NCBI GenBank assembly: GCA_022457155.1
Contig: JAJGOT010000136.1
Coordinates: 62,001-126,000, forward strand
Direction of reading: 5' to 3'
DNA from: Cladopsammia gracilis
Taxonomy: Eukaryota; Cnidaria; Anthozoa; Scleractinia; Dendrophylliidae
DNA length: 64,000 nucleotides
Shown: positions 1 through 10,685 of the stretch, piece by piece
How the letters are laid out: every line of letters starts with the position of its first letter
How positions within the stretch are numbered: the stretch's first letter is position 1
Notes under the pieces: model-generated
The model's input: the letters and a program-made list of their open reading frames with translations, nothing else
Told to the model about the DNA's origin: nothing
Database searches by the model: none
Translations under genes and position numbers: made by a program

Positions 1-1186
1 ACACTCTCGCTGAATCTCGTTCATCTGTTGACTCAGCAGGTATTCTGCATGTGCGAAGCTAGGAAATTCTGAAGTCGCATTCTGGATTGCCACCGTTCTT
101 TGGGGCTTTTGCCACCAAGTGAAAACCCTCCTGAATAACTTTGTCGATTATGTCAGGTGCTGGCCATTTTCGCTCTCTTTTGATCCATTCCTGCGCAACC
201 TTCGGCCATCCTCGGGAACTGAACGCAGGGACATAATCAATGCCGGCTGCTACAGGATTTTGTGAAAAAGTTGATTTTTCAGTTTCACTGAGTATAGGCT
301 CGCTTACGGGGTCCTCCTTCTCTTTCTTCATATTTCTGAAGAGGTGTCGACACAAATGTTCCACTGCAGTTGTTCTTTTACGCATTGTTTCGAGCTGGCT
401 CTTTTCATCTTCTGTATTGCTTTCTCCATTGAATGTTGCTTCACCTTTTGACTTGGTTTCATTCTCATTGGGACCTCCATTTTGTTTCTCTTCGATCTTG
501 TGGACCACACCAACTTTAGTTTCAGCTATTTGTCTATGCCGTGCTTTGTCTTGAAGCTGAAAAGAATGTGATGGCGATCCACTAATTACTGATGGGATTG
601 AGTTAGAATTGAAGTAATCGGGAAACATAGAAAAGTTAGCTTTTGTAGCTGGACTGTTAATACTGCTCTTTACGTGGCAAATGAGTGGTACAGTGGCTGA
701 AGGTTCTTCACGTGACATCAATTGAAATACGTAAGGGAGCAAGTTACCTAAACTTGAGCTCCCATAAATTAAATCATGGGAATCTTTTAACGCTGAAGTG
801 GACACGTACCCGGTGTCTTTAACGCAGCAGAACTTCAACAAACCGTGACCTACTCCTTTAATTCTGACATGCATGGGATTCCCGGGTAAATATTCGATCA
901 TTTCGTCATGGATTAACAAATTATCTGAATCTGGAAACATCACGATATCCACATCTCCAACATCATCGGGTTCCTCGCTCTTTAAATCTTCAGCTGCGCT
1001 TCCATAAGCTTGAAACGTATAGCCATTTCCAGAGACTTTGCTTAGAGTTTCTGAAAACATGTGAAAGCCGAGATTCCAGAATTGTTCGTCGTGTTTCTTC
1101 CATTTTTGAGATTCCTTTCCACGTTCTCCTAAGGACTTGATGAGGAAGTTTAATTCCTGGATTTTTTCATCTTCATGTGTCGCCAT
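1..1186 (-). pseudogene. cGAS-like/MAB21-fold nucleotidyltransferase, copy A (frameshifted, runs off left edge)
   Basis: N-terminal two thirds of the same protein family as the full-length copies at 7049, 30630 and 39186. The reading frame (376 residues from 1189) starts with two Met; the second (1186) matches the paralogues' start. Visible: GS at about residues 63-64, DVD at 79-81, and a third Asp in GIDYVPAF at about 318, followed by the MAB21 signature GWPKVAQEWIKRERKWP. The insert between the DxD strand and the third Asp is only about 130 residues, against about 280 in the other copies, and lacks the WEW subdomain. The frame ends after ECDFRIS because four extra bases (58-61, CTAG on the coding strand) shift it into a stop. 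Beyond them, the paralogue frame (FAHAEYLLSQQ) continues to base 1. Broken paralogue, or a sequencing error in a real gene. Confidence 0.85.
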
Positions 1187-1270
1187 CATTTTAAAACATC
1201 GATATGTTCAGCTTAGCTAAAGCAGATTTAATATAAATAGTACATTGATTCAGAGGAAGTTGGGCCGATA

Positions 1271-1280
1271 TTTCGGTTTC
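1271..1280 (-). promoter_or_regulatory. ISRE-like core upstream of copy A
   Basis: Coding-strand GAAACCGAAA, an exact GAAANNGAAA core, about 85 bp before the start codon. The surrounding block (consensus on the plus strand TTTCnGTTTCnGAnACTAT) recurs at a similar place upstream of the other family members, so it is a conserved upstream block. Binding by an interferon-regulatory-factor-like protein is inference. Confidence 0.4.
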
Positions 1281-1289
1281 TGACACTAT

Positions 1290-2100
1290 GTTCTGAGTGG
1301 TGTCAAATTCTGATGTAGAGTTTGAGATATACGTTTTCAATTTCAACACAGAAATAGGTGAATCGTTGCTGATGATATTGTTTATATTTTATTTCATTAG
1401 CGCGTGAATTTATGTAGAGAATGCATCGTGCTTGTAAACTGACTTCAAAAGTCGAAAGAGCTAATACTTGTTAAACTTATCAATCTGCGCAACGTTTAGC
1501 TTTTCAGTATGTAATTTTAAAGAAAATCTCTAGTCAGCTATCAAAATTTAAAACTGCAAATTACTGTGTGGTTAAAGTGCTAATAAGTTATTGGCTATGT
1601 CTAAAATAGGGAACGGGGAATCGGGGAACTGGGAATAGTCATGTGAAGTTATTCATTTGTTGCAAAATTTCGAGTTTTTAAAACAGCATTGCACAAAAAG
1701 TATCTTGTATATCGGGCTCAAATTTCCAGAGCACTCTAATCGTGCTATGCCCTTTCTATTTTGAAAGTATATATATATTTTTTGTTGAGAATGATTTTAA
1801 ACAAACATTCGCCTATAAGTAGCGCACCCTTTCAAAATCAATATTTTAACATGGGTGCGAGGCATTCTGGCAAACTTGTACATATTCTCTTGTTTTTAAC
1901 AACAACAACAACAATAACGATAATAAAAAGCTTAATTTCGTACCCAGATCTCCCACATTTCATTACAGTAAAAGCGTGAGTAAGATCTGGGTACGAGATT
2001 ACAAAAAGCTAAATTCTGAAAATTACACAGAAAAGGTCCTTCCCCCAGTTACAGCGATTTTATTTACCCGTGAAACAGACGAGGGAGTAATAAACTTTAT
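1290..2100. other. intergenic, no gene seen
   Basis: A+T-rich DNA with only short frames and no recognisable domain or exon. It lies upstream of copy A and ends at the first TIR element. Confidence 0.5.
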
Positions 2101-2282
2101 TAGTATATACTGAAACAGTGGATACGGTTGTTGGCGCGCTCTGATTGGCTACTGAAACTCGGAATAGCAAGTGCTATTCACCTCCCAGCAATTTGCGCGC
2201 GAAAATTGTAATTATTCACAGGAATAAATGAGTTAAAAAGCATCATTTTCGTTATATTATCTCACTGTTTCAGTATATACTA
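2101..2282. mobile_element. MITE with TATATACTGAAACAG terminal inverted repeats
   Basis: Non-autonomous element of 182 bp with inverted ends TAGTATATACTGAAACAG / CTGTTTCAGTATATACTA. A second copy in opposite orientation is at 42958-43138 and shares the interior (attggctactgaaactcgg, agtgctattcacctcc). No coding capacity. Confidence 0.8.
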
Positions 2283-2283
2283 A

Positions 2284-2381
2284 AACAACTATTCACCTCA
2301 GTGTAGGTGGGTAGTGGTGGGTAGTGGTGGATATCCACCACTACCCACCACTACCCACCTCCACTTCGGTGAATAGTTGTT
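2284..2381. mobile_element. palindromic foldback element (CAACTATTCACC type)
   Basis: Almost perfect hairpin centred on GATATC at about 2333. The arms read AACAACTATTCACC, then GGTGGGTAGTGG repeats, then the mirror image. It directly abuts the preceding MITE. Half of the same element recurs at 42900-42945 beside the other copy of that MITE, so the pair may move or be targeted together. Confidence 0.7.
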
Positions 2382-2389
2382 AATTATTC

Positions 2390-3990
2390 CCTACATCCTT
2401 TGTTTTCGTCACTGATTTCCCTTTGTTTTTACGAAAAAAAAGAGAGATGAATGATGATCTAGAGTGGAAACTAGTCATATTTAGGGGCGGAGTAGACATT
2501 ATCGAATCACATATTTTTTTCTTTTTTCTTTGTATCCAAGTCTTTTATGGGAATTAAAAGACAGAGGAATCAGGCAGGACTATTTTGTCACAATCATGTT
2601 GGAATTTTGAATTTTGAATGAAATTGTTGGAATTTTGAGTTAATGAACGTACGTGGACCAATTATTCACCTAGGAAAAATTTAACCTTCGTCGACAACCA
2701 GTCCCGATCTGTAGCATGCATATATGAGTGAAACAAGAAGCAAAGAACCGCGAACGAAAATGCTGCTGGAGTACGTAGGATCTAAAGAAGATCTGATCAG
2801 CAAAAAATAGTAATACAAACAAAATAAGCAAAGCTGATACTACTTTGCTTACTTTGTTCATATATGAGTGATACAGTGCAGATGATTGTTCAGTATCAGT
2901 TAAGTAACACCTGAACACATTGTAATCCTATGGTTTTGTCTTTCTTGTTTCTGTTTTTTAAAGGAGCTATGTTATGGGGATTTGAAGTTTTGGGTCAAAA
3001 CTGCCCCAAATTGAAATCAAATTACCTTTATTTTACAAGAAATGCTTATAGAATATTGAAAGGAAGATATCAAGTGAATTTTCAAAGAGAGAAAACCATA
3101 ATCAGAGTTTTAGCGAGTTTTTTAAGACACAAGCGACAAACTTGAAAAAGTTCATCTGCAATCCAAGACACTTATTTTTATTCTTAGAGCACCAGTAGAG
3201 TAATATTAAATAATACCAGACCATTATTTTCGGGTTTCCACTGATATAAATATATATATTTTGGTCCATGTTTTAAGTAACACAAAAAAATGATAACATA
3301 GCCCCTTTAAAGTATCATTCAAACTTTATGTGGCAACATTTTGATGAAACAAATTTTTGTTCATGGCATATGACGTTTTCACGACGGCAACCATATGTGC
3401 TTAACGTATTTGTACTTGTTTGCATTTTAAACGCCTTTTGTAGAGTAATTGAATGATTTGTGTAATAATAGCGGAATAGATTCCCCTTAAAGTGTTGAAA
3501 ATATATGATTCGAAAATAAACACATAGAACAACAACTACTTTGCTTTATTGTATATTAATTTGCTTCGATCTCCGGGCCTGTTGTCAACTACCCTGCGAG
3601 CAGAGCCGAAAGAGGCTCTGCTCGCGCACAGGGTAGTTGTCAACTAAGTCCTTGACTTCACTAACATGTCAAAAACAAATAACATCGTTGATTTCACCTT
3701 TTGCTTTGTTTAATAACACGCGGATTCTAAAGTTCAAAACTCAATCAACAGTTTCGGTTTTCTCTGCCGCAAATATCTTAGCGAACGTCTCAGAAAACAA
3801 GAATCCTTAACTTAGAATGGTCGAAAGGCCATGTTTGTGAGTTGTGATTGGTGGATTTCAATCCGTTTTGTCGGTTTATGTTTTTTGAGGTCCAATATTT
3901 GTCGCAACAATTATGATTGACGGCCGCGTAATACGTAAACATACGCTGGGGCTTGAGCGTCAGAGTTCGCTTGTTGTTGAAGGGCGCAAC

Positions 3991-4024
<34 letters not shown>

Positions 4025-4080
4025 ACAACAACTTTATTTGTACTCTATATTCATTTACATAAATTTAAAATAAGTAATAG
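2390..4080. other. intergenic with minor repeats
   Basis: No gene recognised. It contains a GC-rich hairpin at about 3583-3645 (CTACCCTG...CAGGGTAG arms around AGAGCC/GGCTCT) and a (CAA)n run at 3988-4032. The block at 2690-2890 resembles the foldback region at 36600-36970 in part. Confidence 0.5.
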
Positions 4081-4270
4081 AATAGGCCATTTGCACGATG
4101 GCGTCATTTGACTACAACTGCCAGAATTCACTTCGTTTTTCCTTTTTTATTTAAATTTTGTAATCCCAGTGCGGTTTAAATAACAATAGCCCTAATTTGC
4201 ACTACAAAACAAAAAACTGAAGGATTCTGGTAGTTGTAGTCATATGACGTCATCGTGCAAATGGCCTATT
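4081..4270. mobile_element. MITE with GGCCATTTGCACGATG ends
   Basis: 190-bp element with long inverted ends beginning AATAGGCCATTTGCACGATG and including TGACTACAACTnCCAG. A second, highly similar copy lies at 46587-46776. Short A+T-rich core, no coding sequence. Confidence 0.8.
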
Positions 4271-4639
4271 GCACACGTTCTTTCTAAAACGGTTTTCTTG
4301 TTCGTTCCATCTTTGCGCTTCGTGTCCTTGCTTCCCCAGAGACTTTATACCGAAGTTTAGGCCCATCTCCTGTCACAGCTTTTTATATAAAAATCCCTAA
4401 GGTTGCTTAGGTGTAACCGGCAAAATCTTATTTTATGCAATGGAAGTATGAAATTGCAACCAAAATATTTCAGTTTTTTTAAAGATGTGATCGAATGGTT
4501 GATGTTTCCTTGGCCGGTCGGTAATTTGTTAGTTTTAAGCGCCCTTGAACAACTGGCTCTGAAAGTGCTTCGCCGAATGGCATTTCGTTCCATGCAGTCA
4601 TGTTTGGAAAATGAAATGAAAACTGTTCACTGGAAAACT

Positions 4640-5560
4640 GTTCTTTGGTTTCGCGGACTGTATTTAAGCAGAAAAAAAAAATGATCGAAAATGAGTCCAT
4701 AAATTATTTTCGATGGATGATCGTCGACATCAATTTTCAGTTGCTGATCAAGGAGGGGGCTGGTGTAAAAAACGAAAGAGGAAAACTTCTTTCGATTAGC
4801 AGTAACATTGGTGGACAATGAAAAAAAAATAGTTACATTGCAAAAATGTGCATGCAATAGTTAAAAACTTGTACAAGTGTAAGTGTTTAATCGGGTTTCA
4901 AATACACCGATAAACGTATGAATGCACGAGGCCGAAGGCCCAGTGCTTATATTGCTTCAAGGCAAGTTCAAAGTTACCGATCACATGGTAAACAAAATAT
5001 TGATCACATGATAACGATCAATACGCCTTCGAATCAAATTTCTAATGATAGTTTAACCGCTCTAGCTTGTGGTTTTGATAGTACGTACCCTAATAACGTG
5101 TGAACAGGTCCAAAATTGAATTGATTGAAACTGTACTATACAGTGTAAACAAAGGAGAAGATTGTAAACCCAGGAACTAAAAATCGTATTCAAAGTTTTG
5201 GACCAGAAAGGATAGAAAAATCAAAGATGGAAGCTGAAAATTTGGAATGAAAATGCGCACCATACACACGAATTGTTTTTGAGTTTACATCGCAGCTTTT
5301 AAAAATCATTTTATCGCTCTCTTAGTTCTTTCAATAAATTGTCTGACTGACATGTTAGCTGATTGAATTGAGCTAATGCGCGGCGATGGTCGCGTCTCAC
5401 GACCGTGGGGATTAAGTGACAGTTGTGGGTCGCGGGTCGCGGGTCGCGGGTAGTGGGAAACGTAGTTTAAAATCGAAGTAGGAAATAAAGACGAACATTA
5501 ACTTAGCACTACAGATGCAATAAATCCGTAGTTAGTTTATTCATTGCACTGGGTACAAAA
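4640..5560. repeat. duplicated intergenic block, paired with 35062-37830
   Basis: Diverged copy of DNA also found after the remnant at 34906: the upstream motif (ggtttcgnngactntatttt), then atgatcgtcgacat, ttttcagttg and ggaggggg in the same order, and further on the regions at about 5290-5560 and 36470-37830 (tttatcgntctctt, cattaacttagcact, attaaaatgaatgtg). This shows that the unit duplicated in the gene cluster includes intergenic DNA, with later insertions in the 35-38 kb copy. Confidence 0.65.
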
Positions 5561-5903
5561 CTATCAGTATTAAAATGAATGTGTTAAAAAAGCTTAAAAA
5601 TGCTGAGAATCATTTAAGATATAAATCAAGCGTTTGCTAATCATAAATCTATTACGATTTAAGTAATAAATGATTAGAAGTGATTTGCTAGTATCGATAT
5701 GAGAAAGTTCTACGTTATCGGCGTCTGCTGTGTTCTCTGGAAGGTCATTGTAGAATACGACATTTGCAGAATTTTAAAAGGATTCACACCATTGGTGCAT
5801 TCATCACCCTTCAAACGATAGTAACTAATGTGCTTATCTCTCTAGATCAGTTCCAAACTGGTTGGTCACACCACATTCCCCTGCGGTAGGGTCGTTAACG
5901 TAG

Positions 5904-6045
5904 TATATCAAACACGAGAAAGAATGTTTCATCAGGATTTCCAAACACCGAGAAGTGGGTTAAAAAAACGAGGCGCAGCCAAGCTTTAACACCAACTTAG
6001 AGGTGTTGGATGCCTGATGTAACACTCTTTCGAGTGTTTGGTATA
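5904..6045. mobile_element. palindromic MITE (CAAACACGAG / CTCGTGTTTG type)
   Basis: Inverted arms run from TATATCAAACACGAG through ATTTCCAAACACC and back out through GGTGTTGGA to GAGTGTTTGGTATA, with an AACGAGGCGCAGCC core. Related pieces are at 10904-11010 and 59709-59816. Confidence 0.65.
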
Positions 6046-6110
6046 GCTTCTCAAACTGATCATTAAATACAGAGAAAATGATGGATTAAAATCGCCAATT
6101 ATATGCTAAT

Positions 6111-6379
6111 TAGAGCAGTTTTCAATTGAGTGTCGAAAGTAATCACACAATTGCTTTGGTTTTTCATTGCTACACTTTGTGATTGGCTAAAAAATCTCGC
6201 GCCACTTTCTCGACCAATCAGAAGTTAAACCGAAACCAATCGTGACTTGCTCGCACGCGTTTTCCCACGCTTTGGTGCCGTCGACATGTAATTGCTTCGA
6301 GCTCTGATTGGTTCATTGGATTGTTTACGACTGCTGTGATTGGTTTTGGTTTTACGACACTCAATTTAAAACTGCTCTA
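6111..6379. mobile_element. MITE with TAGAGCAGTTTTCAATTGAG ends and 9-bp TSD
   Basis: 269-bp element with inverted ends TAGAGCAGTTTTCAATTGAG / CTCAATTTAAAACTGCTCTA. Exact 9-bp target duplications TATGCTAAT sit at 6102-6110 and 6380-6388. A second copy in reverse orientation is at 38269-38554. A 9-bp duplication is typical of Mutator-like transposases; that assignment is inference. Confidence 0.85.
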
Positions 6380-6406
6380 TATGCTAATTATATGCTAATT
6401 AAGATT

Positions 6407-6718
6407 GGGTTTGCAAACCATCGTCACGCTTATGACTTCCCATGTTCAAACTTGATGAATTATTAACGAGTTTGAGTAGATGTTATATGATGACTTACAT
6501 GAAGGAGTTATAATGATCGGGTTTCCAAACCATCGTCACGCTTATGATTTCCCATGTTCAAACTTGATGAATTATTAATGAGTTTGAGAAGATGTTATAT
6601 GATGACTTACATGAAGGAGTTATAATGATCGGGTTTACAAACCATCGTCACGCTCATTAATTCCTTTGTTAAAACTTGATGACGTTTTGATGAGTTTGAG
6701 AACTCATGTTAACCTCTT
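6407..6718. repeat. tandem repeat, three units of 112 bp
   Basis: The motif CATCGTCACG recurs at 6419, 6531 and 6643, giving an exact 112-bp period. Units 1 and 2 differ at few positions; unit 3 is more diverged and ends in GAGTTTGAGAACTC. It lies 3' of copy B. Confidence 0.85.
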
Positions 6719-7048
6719 TTTTTATTCGTTCTTCTTAACAATGGACTTTATTCAGCGTTATCAGGACTAGGGACATTGTCGAACTCTTTTATTTATTGTT
6801 TTCTCAACCAATACTGTTTCCGCTTCAGTGAAGTACGATTTTTCCTGACGCTTGGTAACTTAATTTATACAGGTATTACGAAAAGAGAGCTTCTATTTTA
6901 GTCTTGTGAAAAGTTGCAAATTATATCATTGTACGGTGGGCAAATTGTAACATCTAGATGATCCGGATGTCCATTCATAAACTGCTTATAAAAGTGTTTT
7001 TATTTTAAATATTTCTGATAATTTCAAATCCTTCCTCTGAGGTCCACG

Positions 7049-9691
7049 TCAGTCCAGTGGAATGTCATCAAACGTTTCTGGCTCAGTTCGCCTCGACTCT
7101 AGCTTGTAGTACATTCTGCAAAGAAGCTGCTTTCCCGCGTCAACTGGAAATATGTGGCTGACCTCAAAAGGATCTTCAACAGTAGGATCAAGCATTCTTC
7201 CCATCGGCGCTTCTTTATTTCCTGGTGCATAGTCGTCTTGCCTCAGCAAATATTTGTACATTTCAGTTACACCCTGGATGCCAAGAAGAACACGGCGCCT
7301 TATGTTTGGTTCATTGCTGAACCACACTTTGAAACATACCATATTCCAGCTACTGTCAAACATTTCAGCGAAGTTATCAACTTGAAAGTTGTGGTTCCTT
7401 CTAATTTCTCTTAGATCTACTACTAAGGACCTTTCCTGAGCGTCGAGAGCTTCCATCGGTCTGTTGCTTTCATCTTCTGCCAAAGCAATATCGGTCAGCT
7501 CTTTGCTTATGGCGAGGAAGCGTTCTTTCAGCTCATGGTATCGGTAAGTAGTAATTGAACAATGCCCTTGAAAAGTGACTTCCGTCTGCTCCCTCTCGCT
7601 GCGTATGGATGGAGTTATTTTCACCTGTCTACATTCGAATTCATGTTCTTTTCCAGCTGAGGCGTTGCTTAAAACACTTTGCTCCTGTTTTACCTGCCTT
7701 TCATCTCCGTCTGTGTTGGTCTGGATCAACTTCTTTGCAAACCGCATGGGATTTTCCATTATCTGCTGAGCTTGCCCCGCCAAGGATTCCAGAATCTTGG
7801 GATTTTCAATGTAGTCTGCACTGAACAGGTTGTATGATCTCACAAAGAAATGTCGCAAATCTTTATTTTTGAGAGCTTCCAAAAGGTTCCCAAGGAGCTT
7901 CTTCACGCACTCGACTCTGTTAGCTTCGGTCCACATCTCGGAATCAGTTTCTTCAATCGTTTGCAGAAGAATATTCTTCAAATGAAATGTCACCAAACTC
8001 TTTGGCTCAGTGGAAAGATAGGCCCGATGAAACTTCTTCAGGCAACGGTAACACTCGCGCTGGATGTTATTCATCTGTTGGCTCAAGAGGTATTCTGCAT
8101 GTCCAAAGGAGATTCTGAAGTCGCATTCCGGATTGCCACCGATTTTAGGGGGTTTTACTACCAAGTGAAACCCATCCTGTAGAACCCTGTCGATTATGTC
8201 AGGCGAAGGCCATTTACGCTCCCTTTTGATCCATTCCTGTGCAACTTTGGGCCATCCTGGGGATTTTAAGGCAGGTACATAGTCAACTCCGCTTACCACC
8301 TTATGTACCCCTTTTGTTTCGGTTACTCTCCCGGTCAGATGCTCAGAGCAGTGGTTACGTAAATCTATACTTCTGTCTTGTTCTCTCTCTTTATCTTCCT
8401 GATTAACATTTGTGTTACGCGGTTGTTCTTTAGAGTAAAACTTTTCTTTCGTTGCCAGATGTTGTTCCTCTGCTTTTGCTTCATTTTGATTTTCTTTTTG
8501 AGCGGCTTTTCCATCCTTTATGTCTTCGCTTTTGTCGTTCACACCTTCGCTAACTTCAATTACTTGCATAGCCTTCCTTGTGTCGGCTGGGAATTGAACA
8601 GAATTCTCCGGTGGATCCATCGTTTTCGATTTCCCTAAGATGGATGCCAAGTCTTCAGCGAAACTGTAAATGTCATCAGAATGTTGTGGCAGTGAGCTTT
8701 TTTCGGATGGCAACCATGGTAACGTGCGTTGCGAGCCTTCTTCATGGTCTCTTGGCGCGACATTTTGCTGATTATGCACAGCTTCTTTATCTGACCAATT
8801 TTCAATACCTCTTGGGCCTTCAGGCTGTGATGCACTATCTTTTTCGCTAATTCTGGTTTTTAGGGCGTCACGCTGGAGTGAAAACATCGTCTGTAAAGGT
8901 GCGCAAAACATTCCAGGTAGAATGCTTCCATCAAGTTCAGTAAAAGAAGTTGCTGCATCGTTTACAAAATTTAGCAGTTCCATTGCAACTTCCTCGTATG
9001 CCCTAGCAAAGTCAGTCTTTCTGGCAGAACACAGACGGTAGGCAAGCCACTCCCATGAAGTTGGGTCCAAATAAGCCACATTTTTGTCATCGCTCAGCAT
9101 CTCCACACCTTTCATAAAGGAATCGTACGACTTTTTAAAGTTAATGGTTGCAGCTGGACTGGTAGTGTTGTTCTTAAAGTGGTAAGTGGATTGTATAATC
9201 GGGGAGCACTCCTTACGCGACATTACCTGGGTAAAGAAACTAGCAAGGTCGTCGAAAAGATGCATCGAGCTCCCATAAATCGCTGGATGGAAATTCTTTA
9301 AGGCAGACGTGGCCACGAACTCAGTGCCTTCCACAAGGCAGGACTGTAACACGGGATGATCGACTCCTCTGATTCTGACGTGCATTGGATTCTCTGGCAA
9401 ATATTCTATCATTTCTTCGTGAATCATCAAATGATCGGAATTCGGAAAGATCACTATATCCACATCTCCTAAATCATTGGGCTCTGTGCACTTTAGATCT
9501 TCAGCCGCGCTTCCATATGCTCGACACATGATATCATTTTGAGAAGATTCGTTTGAAAGTTCCTGCAAGGTGTGGAATATGACATTTTCAGTAAATACCT
9601 TCATTTCTTCATCCGTGTTGCCTCGCTCTGAAATAAACTTCAAAATGAAATTTAGTTCCTCATTTTTCACATGTTGTCCTATCGCAGCCAT
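7049..9691 (-). CDS. cGAS-like receptor / MAB21-fold nucleotidyltransferase, copy B
   Basis: Single-exon gene, 880 residues from the Met at 9691 (an upstream in-frame Met at 9706 exists, but MAAIG matches the paralogues' start). Residues about 60-61 are GS, D76 and D78 form the DVD metal pair, and D470 in GVDYVPAL aligns with the third catalytic Asp of cGAS (SVDITLALE). The rest of the MAB21 fold follows: GWPKVAQEW, ECDFRISFGHAEYLLSQQ, YLSTEPKSLVTFHLKN and LRHFFVRSYNLF, to about residue 650. Between TSPAATINF (about 185) and D470 lies an insert of about 280 residues: a WEW-containing helical part, then a charged low-complexity linker. A C-terminal helical extension (about 710-880) ends in FDDIPLD. 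cGAS's Zn-thumb is not seen. Known cGAS-like receptors make cyclic di- or oligonucleotides that activate STING; activity and ligand here are inferred. AATAAA lies about 50 bp past the stop. Confidence 0.85.
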   Translation of the reverse strand: MAAIGQHVKNEELNFILKFISERGNTDEEMKVFTENVIFHTLQELSNESSQNDIMCRAYGSAAEDLKCTEPNDLGDVDIVIFPNSDHLMIHEEMIEYLPENPMHVRIRGVDHPVLQSCLVEGTEFVATSALKNFHPAIYGSSMHLFDDLASFFTQVMSRKECSPIIQSTYHFKNNTTSPAATINFKKSYDSFMKGVEMLSDDKNVAYLDPTSWEWLAYRLCSARKTDFARAYEEVAMELLNFVNDAATSFTELDGSILPGMFCAPLQTMFSLQRDALKTRISEKDSASQPEGPRGIENWSDKEAVHNQQNVAPRDHEEGSQRTLPWLPSEKSSLPQHSDDIYSFAEDLASILGKSKTMDPPENSVQFPADTRKAMQVIEVSEGVNDKSEDIKDGKAAQKENQNEAKAEEQHLATKEKFYSKEQPRNTNVNQEDKEREQDRSIDLRNHCSEHLTGRVTETKGVHKVVSGVDYVPALKSPGWPKVAQEWIKRERKWPSPDIIDRVLQDGFHLVVKPPKIGGNPECDFRISFGHAEYLLSQQMNNIQRECYRCLKKFHRAYLSTEPKSLVTFHLKNILLQTIEETDSEMWTEANRVECVKKLLGNLLEALKNKDLRHFFVRSYNLFSADYIENPKILESLAGQAQQIMENPMRFAKKLIQTNTDGDERQVKQEQSVLSNASAGKEHEFECRQVKITPSIRSEREQTEVTFQGHCSITTYRYHELKERFLAISKELTDIALAEDESNRPMEALDAQERSLVVDLREIRRNHNFQVDNFAEMFDSSWNMVCFKVWFSNEPNIRRRVLLGIQGVTEMYKYLLRQDDYAPGNKEAPMGRMLDPTVEDPFEVSHIFPVDAGKQLLCRMYYKLESRRTEPETFDDIPLD

Positions 9692-9752
9692 ATCTACAAA
9701 AATCAAATGATATTTAGCTGTAAATGTAATGACATTTTATAGCAATCTGATA

Positions 9753-9762
9753 TTTCGGTTCT
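9753..9762 (-). promoter_or_regulatory. upstream element of copy B (imperfect ISRE-like)
   Basis: Coding strand AGAACCGAAA, a degenerate form of the GAAANNGAAA core seen exactly in copies A and C, about 65 bp before the start. A second related block is at about 9931-9975 (GGCAGTTTCGAAAGCTATAT). TATA-like AAATATAG lies just upstream on the coding strand. Confidence 0.3.
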
Positions 9763-10016
9763 CAAGACTATATTTAAAGCATTACTTTGTGATCGTTTTC
9801 CCAATGTGTCTAGAAAATGAAAATTGCAACCATGTTTACAAAATAGAGTGTTACTTTGGTGTAACAAGTTTATAGAATGTTATGTATGGATCAAAAGTAG
9901 GAAATCTTTAAAAAGTTTACTTTCTACTTTGGCAGTTTCGAAAGCTATATTTGGACTGTTTATTAATATTCAATGCTTCAGAAAGTTCTTTTGTCGAAGC
10001 GATAAAAGAATTAGAT

Positions 10017-10230
10017 AAACTTCGGTAATTGCTTGACATTCTCTGGTACCAGGGTATCTAGAATCCAATATGGCGGAATGTGCCTGACGAGGCTGAACGA
10101 AATTGATAGCAGTTTTTATAGCAGTTTTATGAAGATATACACATTTTTAAGTTTTTGAAGTGTATTAATTCCAAAATCGTGCGTCAAAGGAATAACAAAG
10201 ACAGAGAATGTCAAGCAATTACCGAAGTTT
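10017..10230. mobile_element. MITE with AAACTTCGGTAATTGCTTGA ends
   Basis: 214-bp element with about 30-bp inverted ends, AAACTTCGGTAATTGCTTGA / TCAAGCAATTACCGAAGTTT. It contains no gene. It sits in the upstream flank of copy B. Confidence 0.75.
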
Positions 10231-10388
10231 AATATTCAATGCTTACCGAATAAAATGGTTACAGATCAGATTTAAAATGAGTTATGAAATATACCCGTGA
10301 GAGATGGCTGCATGATCCCCCTAAATAAGCTCATTTGCGCAAATAGTAATGCCTACCACAAGACTGGACTGCAACACTCAAAGTTTTG

Positions 10389-10685
10389 TACGGGGATGCT
10401 CCGCCCCGAGGTCCGTATCCTTAACCTTTCATATACCGTTTTTGACAGAAAAGGTACCCCTTTCATATACCTTTCATTGAAAATGGTACCCCTTTCATAT
10501 AGCCTTTAAGTGCGTCTGTTTGATATGTTTTGAAAGACCCTTTTTTATAATACTTAAATGGCAGTTTTCCCTTACCCTTTCCTATACTTCGTGAAATCCC
10601 TACCCTTTCATATACTTCAACTCGTGAAATCCCTACCCTTTCATATACCTCCAAAGGTACCCCTTTCGGGCGGAGCATCTCCGTA
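10389..10685. mobile_element. TIR element with GGGGATGCTCCGCCC ends and TACCCTTTCATATAC repeats
   Basis: The ends TACGGGGATGCTCCGCCC and GGGCGGAGCATCTCCGTA are inverted. The interior holds degenerate direct repeats of CCCTTTCATATAC. No coding capacity, despite a 112-codon frame across it. Confidence 0.7.

Noticed and set aside
7049..9691. Zn-thumb typical of vertebrate cGAS in copy B
   Set aside because: Cys residues near ECYRCLKK do not form the H-x-CC-x-C pattern; ligand preference therefore cannot be read as dsDNA.
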